Origin: Chara braunii | Lineage: Eukaryota; Streptophyta; Charophyceae; Charales; Characeae | DNA: 51,301 bases | Assembly: GCA_003427395.1 (NCBI GenBank) | Contig: BFEA01000215.1 | Location: forward strand, 2,152,370-2,203,670 | Direction of reading: 5' to 3' | Shown: positions 22,207 to 33,645 of the stretch, one piece after another | Layout: every line of letters begins with the position of its first letter | Numbering within the stretch: position 1 is the first letter of the stretch | Position numbers and translations under genes: made by a program | The notes under the pieces: generated by a model | The model's input: the letters and a program-made list of their open reading frames with translations, nothing else | What the model was told of the DNA's origin: nothing | Database searches by the model: none

Positions 22207-23250
22207 GAAGACTCTGCTGAGTTTGACTCTAGTTCGCCTCTGTGAAATGACTTTGGGAGCTTGAGAGTGGCCACTAATCTCAGAGTGATGGGTTGCCCCT
22301 CACAAAGAAATGAGGGGCCTCATGAGAGGAAGAAAAAAGAAAAAAAAAGAACGGAAAAAAAAGGAGAAAGGAAGGGGCAACGGCCACAAATGTGGTCGTG
22401 GGCACACCCAGATACAGGCCAGTTGGTCTGAGTGTGACCACTCAGACGAGGCCTGTAGCTGAAGGGCCATTTAAAAAGTGGTTACGTACAGCCACTCCTC
22501 CGACATACCTGCACTGGGAAAAGTGTTGGATATATGGAAAAAATAAAAATAAAAGGGAGGCAATTGAAAGTAACTGCTTCCGTAAGTGTGTGGCTGAGGT
22601 GCAGCCACACTGAACCGTTGATCTTGCCTCGATCTTAAAGGAGGCAGTTGAAAGTAACTCCCTCCCTAAGTGTGTGGCTGAGGTGCGGCCACACTGAGCC
22701 CTTGATCTTGCCTCAGATCGAGGGCTCTGTTGAAGCTACGATTTTACCTGGGGGAAGAAGTGTTGCTCACAGTCCTTCAGCTGGCTATAAAAGTTTGCAC
22801 TTCACCCAGCAACCTCACAGTTGTGGCAATGTTGGAATATTCACTTATATGAATGTTGGTTGGCTGTTGATGGAGGGGAGAGGTTGTTGGTGGAGTGTGG
22901 TCTGCAGGATGAGAGGAGGTGCTACTAGAGGAGAGGTATGCAAGAGGTAGAGGAGTGCATGGAGGATGGCCATAGCCAAAGGACGGAGACTCTCTGCCCC
23001 ACCCTTTTGCTGGTGTTGTCGCAGTGAGGCTGTGCCGAGGGCCAACGGCGCGACAAGGCATACCTCATTTTTGTGGGGTTATGCCAGGGAGAATTTGGCA
23101 CGACGGCAGCATGTGGGGAGATGTTGTCGGACTGTCGCCACAGCATCAAGACCTTCCTAAGGAAAGGTGCTGTCGAATTTGCTATGAGGCGTCGATCTTT
23201 TTTTTGAATGTGAGTGTGGGGAGGTGTTGCTCAATCAGTGGCGCAAGGTA
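22207..23250 (+). repeat. Diverged fragment related to the big LTR family
   Basis: The order of words parallels LTR1 32265-33150: GAGTTTGACTCTAG...CTCTGTGAAA-TGACTT; TGCCCCT-ACA-AGAAA-GAGGGG; CTATAAAAG (22785-22793) with a downstream GAATG-TGGTT-GCTG; then TGCAAGAGG...GGCCATAGCC. It contains its own ~83-bp tandem duplication (22557-22639 and 22640-22722) built around AAGTGTGTGGCTGAGGTGC. It is an old or distant member of the family; its ends are not defined. Confidence 0.55.
22786..22793 (+). promoter_or_regulatory. TATA box of the diverged LTR
   Basis: TATAAAAG in the same relative place as in the two young LTRs (32893 and 40154), followed by CAGCAAC and a GAATG-TGGTT-GCTG block in all three. 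Conservation of position across diverged copies supports a real LTR promoter. Confidence 0.5.
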
Positions 23251-23404
23251 GACCTATGGCAGCATCTCACCTATTCAAAGTGGATTGTCACCCAAGACCC
23301 TTCTACAAGCTAAGCCTAGGTTTGTCTCTAAGTCACTGCCCAACGCAAGGTAGACCTATGGCAGCATCTCCCCTATTCAAGATGGATTGTCATAATTGAC
23401 ACCT

Positions 23405-24000
23405 GTCAAAATATAATCTAACTCCTCTAAACTAGAAAATTTCGGCAGCACTTCCCGTAGGAAAAGTGTCTTCTCATAATTTATAATAACTCAAATATGA
23501 AAACAAAAAACAATCTTTAATTTTGAAAAGTTAAATTTTGTCAAACTCCCTGAATTAGTAAAAAATTGGACAGCACTCCGTTTAGAAAAGAAGACTTTCC
23601 AGTTGTTTACTAAGTTAGATATGAACCCAGAGCAAACCTTGAGTTCAACTAAGACAAAATTTAACTAACTCCTTAAATTTGTAAAAATTTCGGCAGCACT
23701 CCCTTTGAAAAACTGTTAATCTAAGATTTATACAAAGTTAAGTTCATAATCTAAAGTGACTTTGACTTCTCAAGGTCAAATTTTGTCGAACTCTCTGAAG
23801 TAGCAAAATTTTGGGCAACACTCCGTTTAAAAGAAAAAATTTTCCAAATTTTGACTAAGCTAAAAAATCAGACACACTGAACCTTGAAAAAACAAAATCT
23901 GACTGACTCCTTGGTTTTGTAAAAATTTCGGTAGCGCTTCCCGTAGAGAAAGTAGCTTACCAAGATTTATACGAGACCAAGTATAATAAATGATTCCAGA
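23405..24000 (+). repeat. Tandem array, ~120-bp units, alternating subtypes
   Basis: Five units are centred on ACTCC-T-AA-T-GTAAAAATTTCGGCAGCACT-like phrases at about 23430, 23555, 23675, 23800 and 23915. Alternate units are more alike (GGCAGCACT against GACAGCACT or GCAACACT), suggesting a ~240-bp dimer. From memory, AAATTTCGGCAGCA phrases occur near the 3' end of plant Tekay-type Ty3/gypsy elements; this must be checked. Confidence 0.65.
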
Positions 24001-24279
24001 AAATGCAGAATTGGATCTAAGTAAAATAAACTTTGCTCAGAAAATGCAGGAATTGAAACCAACTCCTATAACTCGAGCACGTGGCAAGTAGCTAAAGCAA
24101 TTACCTACCAAAATTGAAAACTAAGACTAAGTAGTGATGTCACTCAACCACATGCAAGGCCAAACCACAAAGGTAAGTACTCTCACCAGCCCAAAGTCAA
24201 CCTTATCAAATAATAATTCATGATCTTTCAGTTATTTATCCCCTTTATACCCAACTTACGTAAAGCATAAAGCTACACC
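24001..24279. other. AT-rich spacer, no gene seen
   Basis: Two related phrases, AATGCAGAATTGGA and AATGCAGGAATTGAA, lie near 24003 and 24042. Otherwise nothing recognisable. Confidence 0.3.
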
Positions 24280-24995
24280 ACACGATCTTATGAGAACCTG
24301 TCTAGCTCTGCCATAGAATATACACAAACACAGGGCACTGCATTTTTTCTCTTCTTTTGGCACACGACTAGGTTAACCAGCCTAGTCGCCATGGACCATT
24401 TAAGTATCCAAGTTATATATAAGTGTTTGCACTTTATCTTTTAAGGTAAGATATGACTGAACCTGTCATCTTAGATCAAGGTTCGGCATGTCCCTTCTTA
24501 CAAAAAATTTACTCTTAATTCATACTTTCTTTAGTTAAATGATATGTTCTAGTTACATCATTCAATCTTATGGAAAAATGTCTGACTAGCCTGTTAATAA
24601 ATAGAGCAGTATATAATATAAACAAATTTGATTTTTTGGTTCCAGCATGTGCGCGACTCCAGACCAGACCACCAAATCTTATGGGAACTTGTCCAGTCCT
24701 TTGTCTGAATTTCTCCGTCAAAATGAAATAAGAAAGAGTCACGTTCATCCAATCTTATGAAATATGCTCAACTCTCCTTCAGAACTAGTAAAACATAAGG
24801 AAACCCAAAGAAGCAAGGCAACCAAGTCATTCAATTTTATGAAAAAAAATTGGGTTCCTGAAAATCAAGCACAAACATCCCTCAAAAGTCAAAGCAACCA
24901 GACCACCCAATCTTATGGGAACCTGTCTGGTCCTTAAGGCAATCGAAAATAAACACACCACTGGGCCCTCCAATCTTATGGAGACTCTCCCAGCC
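24280..24995 (+). repeat. Seven spaced copies of an AATCTTATGGGAACCTGTCT-like motif
   Basis: Copies lie near 24283, 24565, 24675, 24750, 24828, 24908 and 24970, often preceded by ACCA(C/G)(C/A) and followed by a GTC or CAGCC word. The spacing is mostly 65-110 bp. The pattern fits a degenerate direct-repeat block in an LTR U3 region. No proteins are seen. Confidence 0.6.
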
Positions 24996-26259
24996 TTTGG
25001 TTGACCCAGTCAAACACAAGCAATACAACCTTCCTCCTATCCTTCCCCCAGATGCAATCCCACAATCTGCTTTCAGTCAGACAATAAAACGGAAACTCAC
25101 ATTACACCTGCATTCCTTTACTTAAGTTTGAATTGTCCGGAAAGTCAAAATGAAAGCCAAAGTAGGGAAACAGGCAATATACTCAGTCAAATATAGCAAA
25201 AAAATATAGTTAGGGGTTATAATGGGTTTATAGAAGGAAAGCAATGGTTACCTCTTAGTTCCCTGCCTCGAGAACTCCTCCTGAGTTCCGGCAAAGTTCC
25301 CGCAATCGGTGGGCTAACTCCCCACAGAGTCTTGCTGCAGTCGTACGAGCTGCAATCCCACGTGTCACCTTTCTCCCAGAACTGGACTAGACTTAGAGTA
25401 AGAAAGGCAAAAAAAGGGGTTTTAGACTCTCGAGATACAGAAGGGGGATAGACTCAACTCGCAAGAGAGGACCTTGTTATCTTTGCGCGCCTGAGGGCCT
25501 CTCAATGGCGGCCAAAGTCCGCTGCGGCTTGGTGAGTCGAAGTCAAAATACGAACCATTGACTCCTTAACGATCCCCTAGCTCGTAGCAAGGACCTCCCA
25601 CGAGCTCAGCCATCCCGCAGAACTTCGTGGTTAAAAAATGTACTGTGGTTAAAAAATGTACTGGTCGCGCCTCCAGATACGGGCCGTGAGCTCAAAACCC
25701 AGCCCCTTTCTCATGTCGTATTGGACCGGCAATATGGTCTAGCCGGCCATGCAGCAGACGAAGTGCACACAGATGCCGGTTGCACAGTCCTTACCAAGCC
25801 TCGATAATATTCAGTCCACTATGGGACTCACACTATTTCAATTCGTATGGAGGGCAGCGCACTGGCCTGCAACTAAATCGGCAACTTCACAGTCGGCCCC
25901 ACTCTACTATCAGCGGCTTGATGGGCAACACACGGCCTCAATAAGACAAGTCTTCAAGCTCGCAGTTCGATTGCTCCGCCACCTTATCCGACGAAGCAGG
26001 CAAAGTAACTGCTATACGTAAGTCTCAAAATCTGCTACCTCCAACTCGCTTTTTCCCTCCCGCGGTCGAGCAGCGCAATATCTCGTAGGTAAGTTGTATG
26101 TCTAGTTTTCCATCCTCCGTTTCTTTGCTTGCTAACGCGAGCATTGCACTGACCAGCAACACGCCTCTGGTTCGATACTTGCATTCTCTGAACATGCGAA
26201 CATGCATCTCTCGCAGGTACTTCGTTCCTCACAGGAAGGATATTGTGATTCGGAGATAC
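24996..26259. other. No gene seen
   Basis: Includes GTGGTTAAAAAATGTACT repeated twice in tandem (about 25629-25664). An open frame at 25749-26021 is not recognised. Probably decayed retroelement DNA. Confidence 0.35.
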
Positions 26260-26780
26260 CAACAGAAAAATTCCCATGAGAAATGAAAGTTGAAAAAACA
26301 TTCCATAAAAAAAAAATTCTTCATATTGATAAATTATAATTCCAATGTTCGTCCAATTCTAAAATTTTCAGTTTTATTTGACAAGTTCCAGTTTAAATAT
26401 GAGCTTTCCTTTCCAACTACATCTATTTGTTCAAAATAGAATGGAAGTCTGGACGAGTTTATGAAAAATTTTAATTAAACTTTCATCCTTTACAATAAAT
26501 ATCTTCTCGTTTGGATTGGATTAACCTATTTATGATTGGAAATTCTTACTTAGAATGACAGTCCAATTAAAATATTTCATGAACTCATCCAGACTTTCAT
26601 TCCATCTCTAGCATGTAGTTCAAATAAGAAGAAATACCTCATTATTGGAAGAAAAATTTTCAAGCAAGACGATTTTTTTTAAAATTGGAATGACATTTTT
26701 AAAGATGGAATGAAAAATTGAAATTTAGAATGTAATTTTATTATAAAATGATTATTTAATTCTGGGAAATTTTTCTGTTG
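26260..26780 (+). mobile_element. ~522-bp MITE, copy 1
   Basis: Ends CAACAGAAAAATT...AATTTTTCTGTTG-type inverted repeats with AC directly outside both ends. Inside is a second, longer inverted pair: GGAAGTCTGGACGAGTTTATGA on the left against TCATGAACTCATCCAGACTTTC on the right. AT-rich, no coding capacity. Two more copies: 29700-30222 (same strand) and 44751-45272 (inverted). Confidence 0.75.
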
Positions 26781-28780
26781 ACAAATGAGCGGGAAGGAGG
26801 GCGCATTGGGAACGAGTCAAGGTCGAACGGGAAGATCAACCCCAACAATCCTGACCTCTGTAAGCAGGGAAAGCCAACCTTTTCTTGACAATAAACAACT
26901 CGGCACTAACCTCCTTGAAGGATAATAGATCACCCGCTAGTATGCGTCTGTCGATAGGTAATCCCCTAACCTCACGGCCAACCATATGCTGCTCCCTTCG
27001 ATAGATGAGCAGGAACGAATGAATCTTCCGCGAATGCATGAGAATATATACTACTTTCCAGTCGTTCGTACAGAGAGATGGAGGGAGGTTACTCCCCTCA
27101 ACAAGATGGGCAACGTACCACCAGACAGGTATGCCTCCAGCGCCGCACCTACTTTCAGCTATTTCGATCGTTTAGGTGAGTAAGCTGCGAACGAATCTAC
27201 CGCCGAAAAAACGACTAGATGCATCATCACCTCATTAACTCCTTCCCGCGACGCAGCTTCTCTTGTTTGCCACCCAAAATCCAACTATCGATTCTAAAAA
27301 TTGGGCTTACCCTTGGATTCGCCCATCCCTAAGACTATGGAAACACTTCCCTCCCTGACCGACTTCATCGAGGAATGGCTAAGCTTCACAGTAATCTTTC
27401 CTTCCCACTTCTGCCATATCTTTCCCTCGACAACTCTGCGCAGTCCATCTTCTTACTAACCTATAGTTTACTAACCTACTGCCAAAACCAACAGTACTAC
27501 TGGACTCTCCACCCTCTGAAACCGTCGAAAGGACTCCTCCCTCACTTGTTTTGGTCGGGAACCGAGTGAGATCTTCGTTCTTTTCTCAACCGTATCCACT
27601 TTCATGACACTTTTCACGCGTAACTTTCTCCACTGACCTCTTAACTTACTAATCTCCCTCTAAAACTGACGGCACCAGTCGGTTTGCCCGAAGCGAAAAC
27701 CCCGGGATCGCTTCTTCCCTAGCTTAATCTCGCCACTGAACGAGTGCGCTAGTCATCTTCCACTTTGCTCGCCCGCTGCTTTCACCATCTTTACTCCCGA
27801 CTGCACCTGGCACGGTGCGCCATCCGGGTTCATTCACTCTTCTAACACTTGCCTCCGTTCATTGGCTTCGCTACCCTTTCTTCCGCTGCTGTCATCGCGG
27901 TGCTTGACATTCGTAGCAACCCAGTCCTATCACTAGGCAGCCCAGTTACTCCGCTTGCCTGTGCTATCTTTGCCTCCACTACCTGCTGCATGTCGCGTTC
28001 TCTCAGCCCGCCTCCACCCTTTTGGGATTCAACGCAACGCTCGATCATGCTAGTCTCACAATTCCTCTCGGCTTCGACAAGGAGGGATCTCTCGATAAAG
28101 AAATAAGGAAAACAGGACACTCAGGCCCTTCTCAGATTTATACAGTGTTATCGTTGTGCAGGCGCCCAACTAATTCTCCTCTGTATCCGAGTCGTTCCAA
28201 TTCTAACGGATGTCATGAAGGACTTAGCACTGGCGGGCCAATGACACTCCTCGGCCCTCTTTGCTAGGCCTACAGCTTAGGCCGTGGCAAGGTGAGCCCT
28301 AGATCAGGTCTTTGGTGGTGATAGCAGATATTCAATCAAGACTTTGAAAGTCAAAGCGGAGGAGAGCCTCGTGTGCATGGTTGCCACAACCGTGCCTCCG
28401 CGGACACACTCACGGTCAGACCCTTCACAACGGATCGTGGTTGGCGAATCGGTGCACCTTTGGCAACCCTTGCCACCCTTGCCTATGCTGACCTCTTTGG
28501 TACGTGTTTTCAATGACGGTGTGACAGAGCAATCTCGCCAGTATCCCTAATACGCAAGAAACCCATAGGCCAACCAAAAAAAACGGGGCGCGTGCTCAAG
28601 GTTTTCAACCACTATGACGGCCTCTAAATTCGGCGTGGCGTTTATGTCAAGGAACGCCTACGCATAAAAATAGTAGTAATATGACAATAAATAAATGTAA
28701 TATTTAGAACTTTTAATCGTCAGAATACGACGAACGAGGAAAAGGGAACCGCTAATACCGTTCTGACTCCGCCGACGGCA
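26781..28780. other. No recognised gene in 2 kb
   Basis: Open frames up to 92 codons on both strands (27842-28120 minus is Glu/Arg-rich), none with a known motif. It could be decayed retroelement coding DNA. Near 28186-28230 lies a relative of the repeat at 13205-13262 and 49790-49845 (phrase GTTCCAATTCTAACGGATGT). Confidence 0.35.
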
Positions 28781-28794
28781 AAACCAAAAAGGGA

Positions 28795-28927
28795 TAGCCC
28801 TTTCGAACCCTCAACCTCGCGGTTTCTTCACGCCGCTTTGATATCCCAGCGTTGTCGCCACTCAGTCTCGATCCCTGAATTCTCTTTGATGAAAGTCTAA
28901 CGCATTAACCGCTAGTGCTAGGCCCAA
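28795..28927 (-). repeat. tRNA-like / SINE-like sequence
   Basis: On the minus strand, from 28927: GGGCCTAGCAC then a box A-like TAGCGGTTAATGCG, a stem-loop region GTTAGACTTTCATC, and a box B-like GGGATCGAGAC about 50 nt on. A second box B-like GGTTCGAAAGG lies further down near 28800. D-arm and T-arm pairing (TCAG/CTGA) can be drawn but the acceptor stem cannot. Probably a tRNA-derived repeat. Confidence 0.3.
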
Positions 28928-29699
28928 GACTGGTTCTAGCTCTTACGAACACCTAAATAAACTGATATTATGCGACGCGCAGACCTACCGAAACATTTTC
29001 AGAACCACATTGTTGTCGACATCGCCCTCCTCACGTACGCATAAATCACAGACAATCGCATCAATCAACGAGATATAATCTCTTCAATCCAAGTTTAATC
29101 AGCAAAAAAAAAAAATCGGGCCGACGATCACGCTGACTTATCGATCATCAACAAATAAAAAGATCACGAGCGCCTCAAGTCTACACGTCCACACACTCTT
29201 TAAACTAGTCCGTCATCCAACCAATGTAAATCACGGACACAGTCGCGACTCCCGCGGTATATTCAATTTTTAAACCAACTTTATTTCTTGTCACTTGCAA
29301 AAACCAGGGCAGATACCCTTATAAGGGTATTCGCACGGACAACGGCACGGCGAGTGGTAATCCCGTCGTTGTGATTTTTTTTGTGGTGCGCAACGGTTAT
29401 GGTGGATTCCAATGTGGCTTGGAGGTTGGGCTGGTGCTAGTGCACGATTGGGTCTGTACGACAGTGGTGCATGGACCGGCGACATGAAGAGAGCGTGAAG
29501 TGAGTGTACGTGGCAGTAGTCAATTGGGGCTCGCGGAACATGCGGTTTTCAACTAGGGCCACCTTTATTTTTTTTTGCGGCGCATGGTATGAGCGGTTTT
29601 TGAGTTTCGGACCATCCGGTGTTATGGGCGATGATGTGGGACCGTATGGTACCATTTGGGGACCAATTGGGATCAACTTGAAGTTGGGGCATGAGCGAC
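28928..29699. other. No gene seen; palindrome near 29311
   Basis: Contains ATACCCTTATAAGGGTAT (about 29314-29331), a near-perfect palindrome, preceded by CACTTGCAAAAACC. A closely similar block is at about 46275-46312. Confidence 0.4.
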
Positions 29700-30222
29700 C
29701 AACAGAAAAATTCCCACAAGAAGTGAAAGTTGAAAAAACATTCCATAAAAAAAAAATCCTTTAAATTTATAAATTATCATTCCAATGTTCGTCAAATTCT
29801 TTAAAATTTTCAGTTTTATTTGATAAGTTCCCGTCTAAATATGAGTTTTCCCGTCCAACTACATCTACTTGTTCAAGATGGAATGAAAGTCTGGACGAGT
29901 TTATGAAATGTTTTAATTAAATTTTCAATCTACTACAATAATATCTTCTAATTTAGATTGGATAAACCTATTTATGACCGAAAATTCTTATTTAGAATGA
30001 CAATCCAATTAAAATATTTCATGAACTCATCCAGACTTTCATTCTATCTCTAGCATGCAGTGCAAATAATAAAGGATACCGCATTCTTAGAATGAAAGTT
30101 TAAAAGTAAGATGAAAAATTTTAAAATTGGAATGACATTTTTTAAGATGGAATGAAAATTAAAAATTTAGAATGTAATTTTGCTATAGAATGATTATTTA
30201 ATTTTGGAAATTTTTTTCGTTG
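29700..30222 (+). mobile_element. ~522-bp MITE, copy 2
   Basis: Same family and orientation as 26260-26780, CAACAGAAAAATTCCCA at the left and TTTTTTTCGTTG at the right, again with AC directly outside both ends. The internal inverted pair around AGTCTGGACGAGTTTATG is conserved. Confidence 0.75.
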
Positions 30223-30509
30223 ACTGGTGTGACTATTGTGAGCGGATATAGTGATTTGAGGCGGCGTGGATTTACAGTTGGTTGGGGAGTATCCTTGGTG
30301 GTTAAACTGCAGTGGGGACTATGTTGGGACAACCCAGGACGTTGGGACCGGTATAAGCAGAGATCAATTTCGGGCATTTGGGACCATGTGAGACTTATTC
30401 TTAGGAACACCCTCCTCGAGGATTATCCCACTTGAGTCCTCTCAATCAGTCTAACTCTTGCTCATTCGGGCACTTGGAGAAGGAGGCAGACCATGGTATA
30501 GTGGGGCGG
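30223..30509. other. Left flank of the LTR element
   Basis: No gene seen. The last ~30 bases before the LTR are purine-rich (GGAGAAGGAGGCAG near 30476 and GTGGGGCGG at the border), a little like a polypurine tract. The border 5-mer GGCGG does not match the right flank (GTGGC). Confidence 0.35.
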
Positions 30510-31096
30510 TGTCGGGACAGAAACCCCTGTGAGGGTTTCTGCCCGAGTTTTTCAAGGTCGGACACTGACCGACTTTTTTTGTCAAGAAACATGATGAGAT
30601 TGACATTGTCAAAGTTTATTCAGACCAACCTAATATGTTTGAAGTTGATGACGTTGAGGCATGATGACGGTAACGTTGCTAGCGTTATTAACGTCATTGG
30701 CACCGTCGACGTGCGGTGACCTTAATGTAAGGCGCCGTTGACATCTAGTTGAAGCAGCAGTATTGGAGGGAATCACCATTGGCCGCATTCGACAGAGCCA
30801 TAGGTGTGTGCGGCAGTGGGGAGATTGGGATTAAACACACACCACCTCAAAAGTGGCACGCGCGACCGTAGGCCGCGGGGTTTTGGGGCTTGGAGGGGCT
30901 CCACAGGGGAGTGCGCCGTGTCCATGGTGGTGGCATGCGTGCTAGGTCGACGGGGTGTCACCATGCGGATAGCGCCGCGCCCGGTCCGCAATTGGGGACA
31001 TTAAGGGGTACGGGCAAGGCCTGTGTGGGGCCACATAAGAGTATGAGGGGTTGAGCTCTTCATATAGAAGAGCAGCTCTCATTCCTATGTGGAATA

Positions 31097-31184
31097 GGAG
31101 CCAGCCCAGTAGGTTACAGCATCAGACTCTCACCCTGCAGATGCAGGGATCAAATTTGCGCGTGACTCTGGGCTGGCTCCTTTT
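31097..31184 (+). ncRNA. tRNA-Glu-like Pol III-type unit in LTR1
   Basis: The unit is enclosed by a perfect 13-bp stem, GGAGCCAGCCCAG with CTGGGCTGGCTCC, and followed directly by TTTT (31181-31184), the Pol III stop signal. Inside, CCAGTAGGTTACAGCATCAG resembles a D-arm/box A. GACTCTCACCCTG resembles the anticodon arm of plant tRNA-Glu(CTC), and GATCAAAT sits where box B/T-loop belongs. It is not a standard cloverleaf (outer stem too long, T-arm damaged here). A tRNA-derived insertion in the LTR is the best reading; transcription is unproven. Confidence 0.45.
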
Positions 31185-31530
31185 GGAGCAGCCCATACGG
31201 TGAGGCATAATGTCGGCCGTGGTGGGGACTCGAACTCGAGTCTATGTTTCAACAGTTCGGGGGCATGCCACGAGGGGATGTGACTGTTGGCAAAGCCAAC
31301 AGAATAACAAAAAGAAATAAAATAATAAATAAATAAAATCTAGCTAAAGAGGTGCGCCATGTGGCGCATGGGGATCTGATAGTGACTTTCAGGGAGGAAA
31401 CGACTTGGTAAGTGTTTTTCGTTTTGCTTTGTTTTTGTTTTTCTGGATTTTCGTGTTTTTTTTTTCTTTTTCTTTTTGGGTCTTGCCTTCGTCCATGCAG
31501 CCGTTCGTTTTGATGAGTGAGCTGCTGGGC

Positions 31531-31692
31531 CGAGGTCCTACTAGCAAAAAGGGTAGGATCGAGCTCCTGAATCTAAATGTGTTTTATACAGAGATGTGGA
31601 AAAGTAGTTCAATCTCGACTTTCTGCACATCTCCGTAATCTCGTCCAGGTTCAGGCATTCGATTCATTTCCCTTTACTAGTGGAACCACGCC
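31531..31692 (+). mobile_element. Foldback element, copy B (inside LTR1)
   Basis: Arms GAGGTCCTACTAGCAAAAAG...CTCCTGAATCTAAATGTG and CCAGGTTCAGGCATTCGAT...CCCTTTACTAGTGGAACCAC, related to 8742-8928. Its presence at the same place in both LTRs shows it entered the family before this insertion. Confidence 0.6.
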
Positions 31693-31705
31693 TGGGGGTT
31701 GGCTG

Positions 31706-31727
31706 CTCGTGGCTGAAAAGCCACGAG
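31706..31727 (+). other. Hairpin with GAAA loop in LTR1
   Basis: Perfect 9-bp arms CTCGTGGCT and AGCCACGAG close a GAAA (GNRA-type) tetraloop. In LTR2 the same arm starts at 38868 and is cut by the N gap. It lies upstream of the TATA box, so it would be in the RNA only near the 3' end of a full transcript. Confidence 0.6.
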
Positions 31728-32892
31728 ATATGAGGTGGTCGTTAGCTGAGGCCAACGGAAAAAAAAAAAAAAAAAGGAAAAAGGAAAAAAAAAANAAAAA
31801 AAAAAAAAAAANAAGNAAAAAAAAAAAAAAAAAACCCTAGGGCTGGAGCACCACCTGATGCTCTTTGAACTGCTTGGGGCACTTCAGCCCCGGTGCACCT
31901 GGTAGTCACCGATGGAAACGGGTGACCGTTTTCTGCAGAGAGGTGAGCTTGATCGTTTTCTGAGTTTTGTTTTTTTTTAGATTTTCATTAGATTTAGGTT
32001 CTTAATTTTTTTTAGATTTTTTATTTTTGCTCTGTGCCCGTTCGTTTTTGACGAACAGGCTGCCCCTTTGGTATGGGGTGAGCACAGTCGAGTGGACTTG
32101 CCCCTAAAACAAGGAACTGTCCATTCAGACTGTGTGTGTGTGTGTAGGAACCAATACGTGCCTGCGCCCGTTCGCTGAGGAAAACGGGCAGCAAGACTCT
32201 TAGACTTGGAACCTGGCACCTATGGCGCCCAGGTTCAGGCGCCTGCTGCAGCAGGGGTGAGAGGACCCTTCTGAGCTTGACTCTAGGTCTACTCTGTGAA
32301 AATGACTTGAGGAAGGGATGGCTGTTCATTTCGGACAGCAAACTGCCCCTGTACAGAGAAACGAGGGGGTAGAAAAGAAAAAAGAAGAGGAGGGGGGACT
32401 GAGGCAAAACGAGGCTGCTAGAGCAGCAACAAAAATAAAAGAAATAACATACCTGGCCACTGTCGGGGCCAGGTTCCCAAACGGTTTGCTGCACTTAGTG
32501 CAGCAAACTAGCAAGGGAGCTTGCACCGAATACGGCCAGGGTTGAGAGAGAAAGAGGGCACCTTTTTTTATTTTTTGCTTGAACCTGGCCTCTGTGGGGG
32601 CCATGTTCTCGGCTAAGAGCCTGGCTCTGAACTTGGCCAGGTCTAGGAGAAGGTGCACTGCTGAGGTTGAACCTCAACAGTAGCAGACCAACAAGGGTTG
32701 TGGCTGGATATAGCCCCCCCTTGCTGGTTTCACAGCAGGAAAAGGGTCAGGTCCTTTTCTTTATGAGTGGACCTAGCCATTTCCTCTGTGTGGGGCTGGT
32801 ATGTGCCCTTAATCTCGCCAAGATATCAAGGGCCCAGCCTGAGCTCGAATTTTTGGCTGAGAGTTCAGGCTGCTACCACCACCTCCCACAAC

Positions 32893-32900
32893 TATAAAAG
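32893..32900 (+). promoter_or_regulatory. TATA box of LTR1
   Basis: TATAAAAG 2.38 kb into the LTR, followed by AGCA repeats and the conserved GAATGCTGGTTTGCTG block. The same box is at 40154 in LTR2 and 22786 in a diverged relative. If used, U3 is ~2.4 kb and R-U5 ~2.8 kb. Confidence 0.55.
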
Positions 32901-33184
32901 CAACCAGCAAGCAGCCAACCAGCAATCATTTGTGGCTGGTGCTGCTAGCAATTCACTTGAGTGAATGCTGGTTTGCTGCTGCTCGGAGGAGCTGCTAGTG
33001 AGAGGAGGCGGAACTGCTGCTGGCTGAAGAGGAGGTCTGCAAGCGAGGGAGGAAGAGAACTACTGGAGGTGGCCATAGTTGTGGAACACAGCCATAGCCG
33101 CCATCTCAGCAAGGTGAAGAGAGAGGGAAGCGCTGNAGGTCTGCAGGGAGCATGAGAGTGAGGGCAGCCATAGGTGCCGCTGCA

Positions 33185-33645
33185 GCTGGTGGAGCGCAGG
33201 GGAAACTCTGCCCGTTTTGCACGGCAGCGGCAGGGTTTTTAGCAAGCGGTGCAGGGGAAACTTTGCCCGTCTTGCACGGCGGCGGCGAGTCTTCGGCAAG
33301 CGGTGCAGGGAAAACTNTGCCTGTTTGGCACGGCAACGGCGGCGCTTTTTGACGGTGGCGCGGAAACGCGGCCGGTTTTTTTTGCGGCAGCGGCAATGCG
33401 TTCTATGTAGTGACGCGGAAGCGCTGCCGATTTTTTTGCGGCGGCAGCGCGGGCTTGGCGGCGNTGGAGCGGAAGCGTTGCCAATTGTTTTTTTGCAGCG
33501 GCAACGCTGAGATTTTGGTGGTGACACGGAGGTGCTGTCGAAATCTTTCGGCGTCGACGGTGGCATTTTTGGCAGCGACGCGGACGTGCTGCTGAACTTT
33601 TGCGGCGGCAGTAGCACGTTCTGGGTGGTGACGTGGAAGCGCTTA
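33185..33645 (+). repeat. GC-rich degenerate minisatellite in LTR1
   Basis: About nine or ten units of ~40-65 bp: GCAGGGGAAACT-TGCCCGT-TTGCACGGC in the first part, grading into GACGCGGAAGCGCTGCCGATTT-TTGCGGCGGCAG. It creates long open frames on both strands (Arg/Pro/Ala-rich on minus), which I take as compositional. It lies just downstream of the TATA box. The identical array is at 40446-40906. Confidence 0.7.

Noticed and set aside
29291-29485. Shared YPYKGI peptide in minus-strand frames at 29.3 and 46.3 kb as a protein motif
   Set aside because: It is the translation of the shared DNA palindrome, not independent protein conservation.
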